From Flavobacterium tegetincola DSM 22377 (lineage in GTDB: Bacteria; Bacteroidota; Bacteroidia; Flavobacteriales; Flavobacteriaceae): a stretch of 49,754 bases of DNA. Made by a program: the position numbers and the translations under genes. This document shows, piece after piece, positions 26,973 to 35,550 of the stretch (the stretch's first letter is position 1; each line of letters starts with the position of its first letter). The stretch spans positions 1 through 49,754 of the forward strand of contig NZ_AUDN01000028.1 in NCBI RefSeq assembly GCF_000425485.1, in the 5' to 3' direction. Under the pieces are notes generated by a model. It ran no database searches, was not told the DNA's origin, and saw nothing but the letters and a program-made list of their open reading frames with translations.

Positions 26973-27004
26973 AAAAGGCTCAACTGATCAGTTGAGCCTT
27001 TTTT
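26973..27004 (+). terminator. Rho-independent terminator of the XRE gene
   Basis: Long perfect stem around TGATCA (AGGCTCAACT paired with AGTTGAGCCT) followed by a T-run to 27004. It is symmetric and so may also stop minus-strand transcripts. Confidence 0.88.
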
Positions 27005-27059
27005 AACATCTAATAAGGATAATTTGAATATCTTAAAATTTCATTTACTTTAATGCCAA

Positions 27060-27213
27060 TTAGAGTTGAGAAATAAAGGAACTCTCCATTCCTCTGAATT
27101 TTTCGGCTACTTTCTCCATATCTTTTCCCACTTTCTCGTTCAATATCTTTACATAGATTTGCGTAGTTGCAATATTGTTATGTCCCATCATTTTGCTAAG
27201 GCTTTCATTGCAT
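27060..27213 (-). pseudogene. C-terminal stump of a tyrosine recombinase
   Basis: Minus-strand reading SLSKMMGHNNIATTQIYVKI, then a helix and a stop at 27060-27062, is the end of a phage/transposon-type integrase. It contains the conserved GH..I.TTQ.Y with the catalytic tyrosine. Upstream of about 27213 the frame loses the family pattern, so the N-terminal and most of the catalytic domain are missing. It supports the view that 23.5-27.2 kb is a relic of an integrated element. Confidence 0.8.
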
Positions 27214-27281
27214 ACACTATTGGAAGGTAAGGAACTACCAATCCATTATGTGAAAGACCTTCATATTTGCCGATAATCATT

Positions 27282-27686
27282 TTAGGAAAATCCAACAGCA
27301 TTACATTGGATGACGTAGCTGTTTTTCTCCTGCTTTACCTTGAGGTATATTAATTTTGAATAATTTTCAACGGCAAAGACGCCCCAATTTGCAATAGATT
27401 GAACTACTGGAATTAAGGTTTTACCAAAATCCGTTAACGAATATTCTACTTTTAACGGAGGTTTTGAAGTGTACACCTTCCTTTTGATGATTCCATCTTC
27501 TTCCAGCGTTTTTAACTGCAGACTTAATGTGCGTTCGGTAACCGTGGGCATTTCTTTTCTTAATTCACTGTAACGGAGTTTTCCGTCTATCAAATGAAAT
27601 AAAATGACTGTTTTCCACTTCCCTCCTATTAAGCCCATCGTTAAACTGGCACAACACGGGTATGCTGTTCCTTTAAATATATGCAT
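27282..27686 (-). CDS. HxlR-family transcriptional regulator
   Basis: 134 aa. HxlR winged helix: a Cys in YPCCAS (about 10-15), LIGGKWKTVILFHLIDGKLRYSELR, then TERTLSLQLKTLEEDGII and a wing with YSLTDFGKTL. HxlR proteins often respond to electrophiles or redox through a conserved N-terminal Cys. It is divergent from a nitroreductase gene, the usual partner of such regulators, and probably represses it. The C-terminal tail after residue 115 is odd and may have been altered at the island border. -7 box TATATTTG on minus at 27720-27727. Confidence 0.88.
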   Translation of the reverse strand: MHIFKGTAYPCCASLTMGLIGGKWKTVILFHLIDGKLRYSELRKEMPTVTERTLSLQLKTLEEDGIIKRKVYTSKPPLKVEYSLTDFGKTLIPVVQSIANWGVFAVENYSKLIYLKVKQEKNSYVIQCNAVGFS

Positions 27687-27719
27687 GCTATTTATCTGGT
27701 TATCATTTTAATTGAAGTG

Positions 27720-27766
27720 CAAATATAGGATGCTATAATTACTTATACAACTATACTTTTTATAGT
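27720..27766 (-). promoter_or_regulatory. hxlR promoter and possible operator
   Basis: A minus-strand TAnnTTTG box (27720-27727) lies 34 bp before the hxlR start. About 30 bp further upstream is a short inverted repeat ACTATA-N5-TATAGT (27750-27766) that could bind the regulator. Confidence 0.45.
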
Positions 27767-27866
27767 AAATTTAACAATTACTTACTAATCACTCAATCAG
27801 CTGTTTAAGTGTTCAAATGTAGTACTATCCTTTTTGACCGTTATTGTGCATGTAAAATACTGTACT

Positions 27867-27874
27867 TACTTTTG
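27867..27874 (+). promoter_or_regulatory. -7 box of the nitroreductase gene
   Basis: TACTTTTG with a TTG at 27844-27846 as -33 element, 38 bp before the coding start; good spacing for a Bacteroidota promoter. Confidence 0.65.
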
Positions 27875-27911
27875 TCGCTATAAAAATGATCGTATAATTA
27901 GATATTAAAAA

Positions 27912-28571
27912 ATGAATTTACAAGAAACATTAAACTGGAGATACACCACTAAAGAATTTGATACTACCAAAAAAATATCAGAGGAAGATATGGCGCAGGT
28001 TAAAAACTTATTGAGAATGAGTCCATCAAGTGTAAACCTTCAACCTTGGCACTTTATTGTTGCTGAAAGTACCGAAGGAAAAGCACGCATGGCAAAGGGA
28101 GCTCAAGGATTTTTTCATTTTAATGCACCAAAAATAACGAATGCTTCAGCAGTAGTTTTGTTTTGTTCAAAAATTGATGCTGACGATGCCTATTTCAATC
28201 ACATTGCAACAACAGACGATATAAATGGCCGATTCCCAAATGAGGATATTAAAAATGGTTTTTTAGGAGCTGTAAAAGCATTTGCAGATATTCACAAATA
28301 CGATTTAAAAGATCTTCAACATTGGATGGAAAAACAAGTCTACCTTAACATTGGAAGTTTTTTATTAGGAGTTACCACTTTAGGTATCGATGCAACGCCC
28401 ATGGAAGGAATTGACGTTAAAGCTTTAGATGAAGAGTTTGGATTAAGAGCAAAAGGATATACTTCATTAGTCGCTGTTTCTTTAGGATACAGAGCCGAAT
28501 CTGATTTTAATTCGACGGATAAAACACCAAAATCTAGATTGGAAGAAAGTGAAATTATTACTGTTGTATAA
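27912..28571 (+). CDS. NAD(P)H-dependent nitroreductase-family oxidoreductase
   Basis: 219 aa, NfsB/DrgA-like flavoprotein. Visible are the N-terminal WRYTTKEFDT (about 9-18), SPSSVNLQPWHFIV (about 37-50, FMN phosphate contact), VYLNIGSFLLGVTTLGIDATPMEG (the family LxLAAxxLGlxTxPm block) and a C-terminal Arg/Ser FMN segment. It probably reduces nitro compounds or quinones in the cytoplasm as a homodimer with FMN. Control by the divergent HxlR gene is likely. It is followed by the monooxygenase gene with its own promoter. Confidence 0.88.
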   Translation: MNLQETLNWRYTTKEFDTTKKISEEDMAQVKNLLRMSPSSVNLQPWHFIVAESTEGKARMAKGAQGFFHFNAPKITNASAVVLFCSKIDADDAYFNHIATTDDINGRFPNEDIKNGFLGAVKAFADIHKYDLKDLQHWMEKQVYLNIGSFLLGVTTLGIDATPMEGIDVKALDEEFGLRAKGYTSLVAVSLGYRAESDFNSTDKTPKSRLEESEIITVV

Positions 28572-28716
28572 TCTATAAAAATTACGAAAAGGAATGTAAT
28601 AGATTGTATGCAAGATACATTGTTCGCTTTGTTACTTATGACAAATAGAAAGTAATTGCCGAGTATATGGTATATGTTTATCACTTGCAGAAGTTTCTAA
28701 ATCCATTCAATTACTG

Positions 28717-28724
28717 TAATTTTG
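28717..28724 (+). promoter_or_regulatory. -7 box of the monooxygenase gene
   Basis: TAATTTTG, 23 bp before the ATG at 28747. Confidence 0.6.
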
Positions 28725-28746
28725 TTACCATAAAAATAGACAGATC

Positions 28747-29037
28747 ATGAGTAAAATAACTGTTGTGGCTAAAATTGTAGCCAAAGAAGAAAATAGAGCA
28801 TTGGTTAAAGCAGAATTACTAAAACTAGTTGGCAGTAGTGTTCAAGAAGCAGGTTGTATCAACTACAACTGCCTTCAAGACAATGACGACGCCAATACAT
28901 TTACAATGTATGAGAACTGGAAAGATGCTGAGGCACTTACTTTACACGCTGCAACGCCTCATTACGTAGCGTTCCAAACTGTAGCCAAAGATGCAATTGC
29001 CGAATTTGCTGTCAACAAAATGACTATGCTTGCATAA
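28747..29037 (+). CDS. Antibiotic biosynthesis monooxygenase (ABM) domain protein
   Basis: 96-aa dimeric ferredoxin-like-fold protein. The ABM layout is clear: KITVVAKIVAKEE, then ELLKLVGSSVQEAGCINYNC, then FTMYENWKDAEALTLHAATPHYVAF. Family members act on quinols or reactive aldehydes. Located next to a nitroreductase and HxlR, a quinone or electrophile detoxification role is reasonable. It ends before a strong terminator. Confidence 0.85.
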   Translation: MSKITVVAKIVAKEENRALVKAELLKLVGSSVQEAGCINYNCLQDNDDANTFTMYENWKDAEALTLHAATPHYVAFQTVAKDAIAEFAVNKMTMLA

Positions 29038-29061
29038 CTAATACACCATTTAATTTGAAAA

Positions 29062-29115
29062 TGGAGCTTTTGCGACTGATGTGAGAACATGGTGCAAGAG
29101 CTCTTTTTTTTTTTT
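29062..29115 (+). terminator. Rho-independent terminator of the ABM gene
   Basis: Stem GAGCTTTTGC (29064-29073) with GCAAGAGCTC (29094-29103), one mismatch, then a T12 run to 29115. Confidence 0.8.
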
Positions 29116-29225
29116 GCAGTTAACAATTTAGTTGCTAATAATTTTGATTGTTTGAGACCACTATAGTACTACAAAATGCGAATTGTGTATCAAAGTGAAA
29201 CCTTTTATGTTATTGTTTTTTATTG

Positions 29226-29256
29226 ATGCGGTGAATAATTTAATTATTCACCGCAT
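29226..29256. repeat. Perfect 31-bp palindrome
   Basis: 15-bp arms around a single central base, ending in ATGCGG and CCGCAT. No T-run follows, so it is an operator, cruciform or degenerate terminator rather than a standard stop signal. Lies 69 bp before the next gene. Confidence 0.6.
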
Positions 29257-29324
29257 TTAAGAATTAGCACCTCAAGGAAAGATTACAACTTAACGAAAAA
29301 ACGATAGTTACAATTCTCAATCAA

Positions 29325-29672
29325 ATGAAAAAAGCAAGTATTCCTACTCCAAAAGCCGATGACAAGTGGTTGTTGACCATTTTTCTTAAACACGATCAAA
29401 GCATGAAGTTGAATGAGATCGAAAAGATTAGAATCGAACAAGGTTTTTATAAAAATTTCCCACCCGAAGGAGTTTCTGTAGTTAACTGGTATGTGGTTAT
29501 GGGGATTGGGCAAACGGTGGTCTTAGAACTTCCTGCTTCCAAATTAGCCGCAGTGAATCTAGCCATTGAAAGAACCGCTTGGAAGGCTTTTAAAACCGAA
29601 ATCTATCCAACCTACAACTTGTACCGTACTGTAGAACCTAAGTTGGAAAATAAAGCGAAAGTAGCTTACTAA
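29325..29672 (+). CDS. Small conserved protein, possible dimeric alpha/beta barrel
   Basis: 115 aa, cytoplasmic. Blocks WLLTIFLKHDQSMKLNEI, FYKNFPPEGVSVVNWYVVMG and TAWKAFKTEIYPTY suggest a beta-alpha-beta ferredoxin-like fold resembling proteins that are sometimes labelled superoxide dismutase or muconolactone isomerase-like. I see no metal or redox motif that proves either label. It has its own hairpin terminator and stands between the ABM gene and the ribB pseudogene. Confidence 0.6.
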   Translation: MKKASIPTPKADDKWLLTIFLKHDQSMKLNEIEKIRIEQGFYKNFPPEGVSVVNWYVVMGIGQTVVLELPASKLAAVNLAIERTAWKAFKTEIYPTYNLYRTVEPKLENKAKVAY

Positions 29673-29683
29673 AAAAGAAGCAA

Positions 29684-29725
29684 AAAATAAGATAGTGCAA
29701 ATGTGAGTTTGTACTATCTTATTTT
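29684..29725 (+). terminator. Rho-independent terminator
   Basis: 13-bp stem (29684-29696 with 29713-29725) extended by a weaker inner stem; A-run before and T-rich after, so it may work both ways. Confidence 0.8.
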
Positions 29726-29793
29726 ATTATCTGTTTATGATATTGTTTTTCTAACCAATTTAGGTTCGAAATTTCTGTTATAAAAAAAGTATT

Positions 29794-29817
29794 ATTCTTT
29801 GACTTAAGTCAAAGAAT
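29794..29817. promoter_or_regulatory. FNR/Crp-type site in a perfect 24-bp palindrome
   Basis: The palindrome contains TTGACTTAAGTCAA; its core TGACTTAAGTCA (29800-29811) matches the TGAY-N4-RTCA site found at eight other places in the window. Its centre is 29.5 bp from the first base of TAGACTTG (29835-29842), a -7 box with one mismatch, the same spacing as the others. Confidence 0.75.
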
Positions 29818-29850
29818 TTGAAACCTAACTATACTAGACTTGCACAAAAA

Positions 29851-30517
29851 ATGATAGTTATAGTAGCAAGTCCATTGGACATTTTAAGTTACACAAGTAT
29901 AGAACGTGTACATAAAGCCTTGAATCATCTTCAAAAAGGTAAAGGAGTTATCCTAATAGATGATGAAGACAGAGAGAATGAAGGAGAATTAATTTTTTCA
30001 GCACATACTATGTCTCTAGCCCATATGGCATTGATGATTAGAGAGTGTAGCGGCATTGTGTGTCTTTGTCTAAGTAATGAAAAAAGCATACATGCTCCAA
30101 CTACCCTATATGGTAAAGGAAAACACAAGTACTTTCCAAACTCCCTTCACTATTTCGATAGAGGCAAAAGAAGGAATAAACACTGGTGTTTCAGCATCTG
30201 ATAGATTAAAAACGATTCAAATGGCTTGCAATATAAATGTAGTGAGTACTGACATATCAAGGCCAGGACATATTTTTCCGTTAAGAGGGAAAGATAATGG
30301 AGTACTTGAGCGAAAAGGACATACTGAAGGTAGTATCGATTTAATGAAATTAGCAGATTTGGAACCAGAAGCGGTACTTTGTTAATTGATGAATCCCGAC
30401 GGAACCATGGCTCAAATTAATACTATTATAGCATTTGCCGAAGAACATGATTTGATTGTATTATGTATAGATGATATCGTTCAATATCGTAAATTTGTAG
30501 AGATTATAAATAAATGA
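29851..30517 (+). pseudogene. ribB: ribB (DHBP synthase) pseudogene
   Basis: Would encode 3,4-dihydroxy-2-butanone-4-phosphate synthase of riboflavin synthesis. The N-terminal half has [18 protein letters not shown]; the C-terminal half has [34 protein letters not shown] and HTEGSIDL. The halves are in different frames: one extra base, probably in the A6 run at 30080-30085. A further in-frame TAA (30383-30385) replaces the usual Glu after VLC before NPDGTMA. So at least two lesions exist. The transcript would begin just 1-3 bp before the ATG. The end overlaps the next start by 4 bp. Confidence 0.85.
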
Positions 30518-31095
30518 ACGATACCCACAGCCTTACTACTTTCCTCAAAAAACAAGTTGATTTTACAGAAGATGAATTACAAATAATACTTCTTTATTTT
30601 AAAATTATTGAAACAAAAAAGAAAGAAATTCTATTTTCGCAAGGTCAAATTAGTAAATTCAGTTATTTTGTCAACAAAGGCTGCTTAAGAATTTTTTTTA
30701 TAAATGGCGAAGACAAAGACATTACAAGATATATTGCTTTCGAAAATCAATTTGCTACTGCACTTGTCAGTTTTATTACAAAGGAACCCGCAGAAGAAAA
30801 CATTTAAGCCATAGAAAACTGTGAACTTTTAAGTATCAGTCACGAGGATTTTAGACAACTTTTATTAGATGTCCCAAAATGGAAGGATTTTTACAATATC
30901 TACTTAGAAAAAGCATATGTAAACAATTTAAAGCGATTAATGTCCTTTACTACACTTGACGCAAAAGAGAGATATGGCCAATTATTCCATATAAATCCAA
31001 ATATTGTTAGAAGATTACCTAATAAGATTGTGGCTTCCTATTTAAATATTTCGCAAGAAACATTGAGCAGAGTAAAATCTAAAATCTTGAAATAA
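30514..31095 (+). pseudogene. Crp/Fnr-family regulator pseudogene (one internal stop)
   Basis: 194 codons with a single in-frame TAA at 30805-30807, probably from CAA. Before it lies the start of a cyclic-nucleotide-binding-like fold (EILFSQGQISKFSYFVNKGCLRIFF); after it the rest of that fold and a helix-turn-helix ending VASYLNISQETLSRVKSKIL. The recognition helix has E..SR, as in FNR. It overlaps ribB by 4 bp and would share its FNR-like site. A readthrough product is possible but decay is simpler. Confidence 0.82.
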
Positions 31096-31216
31096 TATTT
31101 CAATAATAAGACGAGAGTTACATTTAGATCATTAGGACATTTTTCTACTCAGCATATGTTTATGATGTTATTAATCATTTCTATTAAAGCTATATTAAAA
31201 GTAACTTGAAAACACT

Positions 31217-31636
31217 TTAACGAAGAGTAGTCACCATAGCACTATAACTATCCTGCACTGATCTTATAATATCCGACTTGTCTAAATTTAGTCCGTCGAT
31301 ATCATCAATGGTAGTGAACTCTCTCATATTATCAGTTCCCCACAAACTGAATTCTACAATAATCGGCGTTAAACTAATGCCTTTTGGGGTCAACAAATAA
31401 ATATTCTCCTTCTTATTCTCAGGAAGTTTTATTTTGAATATTAGCTTATAGGTTTCTAATAATTTTAGTCGTGCAGATAAAATGCTGGGTGCAATTTTCT
31501 CATCAGAATCTGATATTTCTTTGAACGTCTTTTTGTGTTTAACGAGCATATCTCTTATAATTAACAAAGACCATTTGTCGCCTACAACATCAAGTGTAGA
31601 GGAGATTGGACAGCCTGAACGAAATTCTTTTTCCAT
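31217..31636 (-). CDS. HxlR-family transcriptional regulator
   Basis: 139 aa. The N-terminal RSGCPISSTLDVVGDKWSLL has the conserved HxlR Cys and DKWSLLIIRDM block, followed by FKEISDSDEKIAPSILSARL and a wing with YLLTPKGISL. Divergent from the membrane-protein gene at 31726; the 89-bp gap has two copies of a CTATCGAnTCGATAG-like palindrome that is likely its operator. It probably represses the two membrane proteins and itself. Confidence 0.88.
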   Translation of the reverse strand: MEKEFRSGCPISSTLDVVGDKWSLLIIRDMLVKHKKTFKEISDSDEKIAPSILSARLKLLETYKLIFKIKLPENKKENIYLLTPKGISLTPIIVEFSLWGTDNMREFTTIDDIDGLNLDKSDIIRSVQDSYSAMVTTLR

Positions 31637-31653
31637 ATTTTTTCAAATTATCA

Positions 31654-31698
31654 CTATTGATTCGATAGTAATTATTACTTTTGCTTTCGATTCGATAG
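31654..31698. promoter_or_regulatory. Paired HxlR-type operators around a -7 box
   Basis: Near-palindromes at 31654-31668 and 31684-31698 share GATTCGATAG and lie 30 bp apart (about three helical turns). TACTTTTG (31676-31683), a + strand -7 box, sits between them, so bound repressor would cover the promoter. Confidence 0.7.
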
Positions 31699-31725
31699 CA
31701 AAAATACAAAATTTATACAACAAAT

Positions 31726-32418
31726 ATGTTAGCAGGACATTTCACAACAGCATTAATAGCGAAGCAAAAGTATCCAAAAGGAGCTTTAATCTATTTTTTA
31801 ATCCTATCACAATTGCAGGATTTACTCTGGTTTACCTTTCATTATCTTGGATTAGAAACCACTACACCAAGTGATGCCTTTGATGCCACATTAAGCAATA
31901 TGGCGGTTGACATGTTATACAGTCACGATTTGTTACCACTATTGTTTTGGTTGGCTATTGTTTTCATCATCGGGAAATTAATATTCAAAAGTACCCAAAT
32001 AGGAATAGTCAGTATGTTTCTAATCGGAATTCATTTTGTTTTGGATTTCTTCTCTGGTCATATGCATCATGTATTTGGCGCAGGCACTACTGAGGCAGGT
32101 CTTGGTTTGTATGCCGCTTCGCCATACATTGCGATTTTAATAGAAGCCATTTTTAGTGCTGTTGCACTCTGGTATTTCTTTACTAAAGAAACGAAAAAAG
32201 GCATTACACGAACTGCTACCAACAAAATAGCGATTATTGCTGTTTTCGGCTACGGATTAATCTTCATGCTACTCATCGCCACACGCTCTTTTAGAGAATT
32301 ATTGGGTATTCCAGAATTTGATTTGGGTTTTAATACCAATATGCCAACCTTAATTTTGACTTATGGCGCGATGCTATACTGTTTGAATTATTTTGTACCG
32401 AGATTCAAAATTGCCTAA
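31726..32418 (+). CDS. Integral membrane protein, possible YdjM-like hydrolase
   Basis: 230 aa with about five membrane helices. The N-terminal GHFTTALIA, then QDLLW and SHDLLPLL, and HFVLDFFSGHMHH show His/Asp residues spaced as in membrane-bound metal-dependent hydrolases of the YdjM/DUF457 type, but the match is weak. It is the first gene after the HxlR operator and is followed after 8 bp by a second membrane protein, so the two form an operon under HxlR control. Substrate unknown. Confidence 0.6.
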   Translation: MLAGHFTTALIAKQKYPKGALIYFLILSQLQDLLWFTFHYLGLETTTPSDAFDATLSNMAVDMLYSHDLLPLLFWLAIVFIIGKLIFKSTQIGIVSMFLIGIHFVLDFFSGHMHHVFGAGTTEAGLGLYAASPYIAILIEAIFSAVALWYFFTKETKKGITRTATNKIAIIAVFGYGLIFMLLIATRSFRELLGIPEFDLGFNTNMPTLILTYGAMLYCLNYFVPRFKIA

Positions 32419-32426
32419 ACAACTGC

Positions 32427-33227
32427 ATGATGCTAGAAGGATTTATAGGTTTAATAAAAGAATTAAAAGTGCGTAACGACGCCTTGTTTTACTTTGGTTT
32501 GTTCTGCTTACTACTTTCAGTACTTTGTATTGTATTAACTAAAACAACAGCAACACAAATTCACGGAGTAAATGCTTGGTTTAAACCTTTCAAATTTGCA
32601 GTCTCATTGGGATTGTACTCTTGGACTATGGCTTGGTACTGCCATTATCTATCAGATTTTAATACTTCCCCTTTTAGCTGGACAGTAATTATATTGTTTG
32701 GTTTTGAACTGTTGTATATTATTTTTCAAGCATCAAAAGGGCAATTATCGCATTACAATAGTAGCACACCAACCTATTCGCTGCTGTACTCACTAATGGG
32801 TTTAGTGGCCGCAGTGGTTACCTTGTACACTGCTTATATTGGATTGTTGTTTTTTACGCAGTCTTTCCCAAATTTACCATCCTATTATGTTTGGTCCATT
32901 CGTTTAGGAATTTTAATTTTTGTGGTTTTTTCATTCGAAGGAGGTTTAATGGGTTCTCGCATGAATCATAGTGTCGGGGCAATCAATGATAATTCGAATA
33001 TGTGGCTCATTGGTTGGAGTAAAACGGTGGGCGATTTGAGAGTTTCTCACTTTATAGGCATGCATGCTTTACAGCTACTTCCGCTACTTTCCTTTTATAT
33101 TTTTAAAAGCACCAAAGCAACAGTAGTTGTTTCAATTCTATATGGACTTCTTGCAGTGTCAACATTAGTACAGGCGTTAAATGGCAAACCGCTTATTACT
33201 GAAAAGAAAATAGAGGAACTGAAATAA
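32427..33227 (+). CDS. Multi-pass membrane protein of unknown function
   Basis: 266 aa with about seven hydrophobic helices. Distinctive are NAWFKPFKFAVSLGLYSWTM, FEGGLMGSRMNHSVGA and GDLRVSHFIGMHALQLLP; the last has His residues inside the membrane that could bind a metal or heme. It starts with two Met codons; either could serve. Co-transcribed with the 31726 gene under HxlR. I do not recognise the family beyond this. Confidence 0.65.
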   Translation: MMLEGFIGLIKELKVRNDALFYFGLFCLLLSVLCIVLTKTTATQIHGVNAWFKPFKFAVSLGLYSWTMAWYCHYLSDFNTSPFSWTVIILFGFELLYIIFQASKGQLSHYNSSTPTYSLLYSLMGLVAAVVTLYTAYIGLLFFTQSFPNLPSYYVWSIRLGILIFVVFSFEGGLMGSRMNHSVGAINDNSNMWLIGWSKTVGDLRVSHFIGMHALQLLPLLSFYIFKSTKATVVVSILYGLLAVSTLVQALNGKPLITEKKIEELK

Positions 33228-33326
33228 AAGGGCATCAATTTTGTATAAAAGCAATATCAGTTTAGATTTAAACATTAAGCATTATAAAAGCATTTATCAA
33301 ACTAACAATACATAATAAATTATACT

Positions 33327-34103
33327 ATGAGACATTTTATAAGTTTAGCCATACTAATTAGCTTCTTTTCCTGTAAAAATTCAGAAAACGAAAATAATAG
33401 TACTCAGACGGAAACCAAATTAACTCAAAAAGAGACTAAGTTCGATTCGAAAACAAAAGAGATCAGCGTAGAAGAACAAATGCTAAAACTCAATTCAGAA
33501 GTGGAGAATACTATTATCTACTGCGAAAATGAAAAGTTCATTATAAAAATCGACAATCTCAAAAATGGAGATTTAAGATACAGCTCTTGGGATAAACCAA
33601 AATCAATCGCTGCCAAGCCAACCCTTGTCCTTTACGACGGAAAAGTTGAAAAACAAGGAACAAGTGGAGGATACCATTATATATTTAAAAGTGACAACTG
33701 GAGTTATATCATAGAAAATAAATTTGTGGGAGAAACTGCAGAAGCAACGGGCGTTTTTCTAAAGTTGATTAATAACGGGAAACAACAGGAATATTCTAAA
33801 ATGATAAATTTGACTGTCGAAAAAGATTATGATCTGAAGTCTTACACGAAAAGCAATTTAATTGGAAATTGGTTTACACCACATAGTGCAGTAAGAAAAG
33901 TGAGCTTTTTCGATAATGGCACATTTATATTCGATGAGGGAGATGGAAAAAAAATTGAAGGAAAATTTAAATTAATTGAAAAATCAGTAACCCTAGATTT
34001 CGATAATGGAACTGTTAAAACATTGAAAATTGGAAGAGGAAGAGAAAATACAAGCTTAACTTTAGTTGGTGAAGGAGAGAATTTTTCTAAAGAAAGGAAG
34101 TGA
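33327..34103 (+). CDS. Lipoprotein of unknown function
   Basis: 258 aa with a lipoprotein signal peptide: LAILISFFSC gives a lipobox cysteine near residue 16. An Asn/Glu/Thr/Lys-rich linker of about 35 residues follows, then a beta-rich domain, and a C-terminal repeat-like module (LIGNWFTPHSAVRKVSFFDN) similar to lipocalin-like or extracellular calycin-type domains. It is probably anchored in the outer or inner membrane facing the periplasm. An IS4 element begins 8 bp after its stop, and its natural terminator probably lies on the far side at 35516. Confidence 0.7.
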   Translation: MRHFISLAILISFFSCKNSENENNSTQTETKLTQKETKFDSKTKEISVEEQMLKLNSEVENTIIYCENEKFIIKIDNLKNGDLRYSSWDKPKSIAAKPTLVLYDGKVEKQGTSGGYHYIFKSDNWSYIIENKFVGETAEATGVFLKLINNGKQQEYSKMINLTVEKDYDLKSYTKSNLIGNWFTPHSAVRKVSFFDNGTFIFDEGDGKKIEGKFKLIEKSVTLDFDNGTVKTLKIGRGRENTSLTLVGEGENFSKERK

Positions 34104-34110
34104 TAAAAAT

Positions 34111-35502
34111 ATTTTCATTGCTATCCGAAAGTTTTACTAAACCCTCAAAGAACATTTGTGATAGCCTACAAACAGGTTAATTTCAAAAAATTATCCTAAA
34201 AATAAGTCAGAACTAAATTCTAATTTGGGTTCTGACCTTATTTTTTTAGCTCCATTTCCAATTTCATTGCATACATAATCTAAACTTAAATAATAAACTA
34301 GACAGATTCTGATTTTTTCAACCAAATTAGTGAACGATTTTATCTTCTTTGCTATCGTTCTATTGATCAATTCTAGTAATAAATAACTTATCAAAGCAAT
34401 ATAAATTTGCGATTTAACCGCGTTTTCACTTGTACCTAAGAATGTTTTTATTTGCAGATTTTGTTTCATTGCTTTGAAAAACAGCTCGATATCCCATCGC
34501 TTTTTATACAAATCAGCAATCGTCCTTGCTGACCATTCTAAATTGTTGGTTATGATCTCAATAACCTTGTTTTCATCTTCTTTATAGACGTGAACTAATC
34601 GTAAATGCTCTTCGCTAATACCAATCTCTACCGCTTTATTGCTAATTAAAACTATAATTTCGTCTTTTAAAATATCCTCATCTTTCTTTTCAGGCAAGTC
34701 CAATTCTTGGACAGTTTTATACAATGTATTGGTCTTAATTCGAGTAACAAAAACATTTTGGGCTTGAATCCGATGTAACATCAATGTGAAATCAAAATAA
34801 GCCCTGTCTTCAATAACAATTGTTCCTTTTGGGAAAATTAACTGACCAATACCGTATCGGTCGTGCGTTTTTGCAGGGGTTATATTTACCAAGTCTGGAA
34901 TCTGCAAATTGTCATCCCAACACGTGTGTATTTTTAAACCGCCTTTTGCTGTCCGAAACTTTGCCCAGTCAAACATATTTAAACATAGACTAATTGTGGT
35001 ACTATCAATGAGTTTTATCGTTTGTTCTTTAATTTCGGCAAAACTACTACGTTGAGACTCACTTTTTAAAACTCTTTCGTAATGCGTTAAAACCTTGTAA
35101 TACAAGGATTAAAATACTCTCCAATCCCGTTTTTTATTGCCGTCACTCATCGTGGATCTTGCGGGACTTTGGTTTAAACCTAAATCGTTAATAAAAGTCT
35201 CGCTAACCCCAATTCCAGTAGAAATATCGTTTAATGTGTAGCATTTATTTAGCTGTCCGTAAGTTAAAGCGACAAAATGGTCGTAAGTCTTGTATTTACT
35301 ACATCCCTTGTCTGATTTGTGCTTTTTTGCACAAGATTCAATCATCCAACGAGGAACTAGGTCGATAATTTGTCGGATAACTAGTTTTTTAATATTTTTG
35401 TTTCGCCTGAAGAGTCCCATAAAATTATTTTATTTTTCGCAAAACAAAAATAAGGGAATCTCAGGCACTTTTTATTTTAGACTTTCGGATGGCAGTGTAA
35501 AT
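34111..35502 (-). mobile_element. IS4-family insertion sequence
   Basis: Terminal inverted repeats of about 22 bp: 34111-34132 and 35481-35502 match at 19 of 22 positions and share ATCCGAAAGT at their inner ends. They enclose one transposase reading frame. No target-site duplication is obvious outside the ends, so the insertion is old or the exact tips are a few bases off. Transposase is broken by one stop, so the copy is probably not autonomous. Confidence 0.82.
34191..35420 (-). pseudogene. IS4-family transposase, interrupted by one stop
   Basis: 409 codons in one frame with a TAA at 35109-35111 (codon 104), where relatives usually have Glu (RVF-E-SLYY). N-terminal part: DUF4372-like domain (LVIRQIIDLVPRWMIE; KYKTYDHFVALTYGQL). 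C-terminal part: DDE catalytic fold with LIDSTTISLCL (first Asp), VIEDRAYFDF (second Asp) and YKKRWDIELFFKAMKQNL (Glu in the Y-(2)-R-(3)-E-(6)-K signature of IS4). Except for the stop it is complete. Confidence 0.88.
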
Positions 35503-35515
35503 AAACAATTTGATT

Positions 35516-35550
35516 AAACCGTCTCAATAGTATTTTGAGGCGGTTTTTTT
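35516..35550 (+). terminator. Rho-independent terminator, probably of the lipoprotein gene
   Basis: 12-bp stem (35516-35527 with 35535-35546, one G-T pair), 7-nt loop, then T7 to 35550. With the IS4 element removed it would lie about 20 bp after the lipoprotein stop. Confidence 0.85.
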
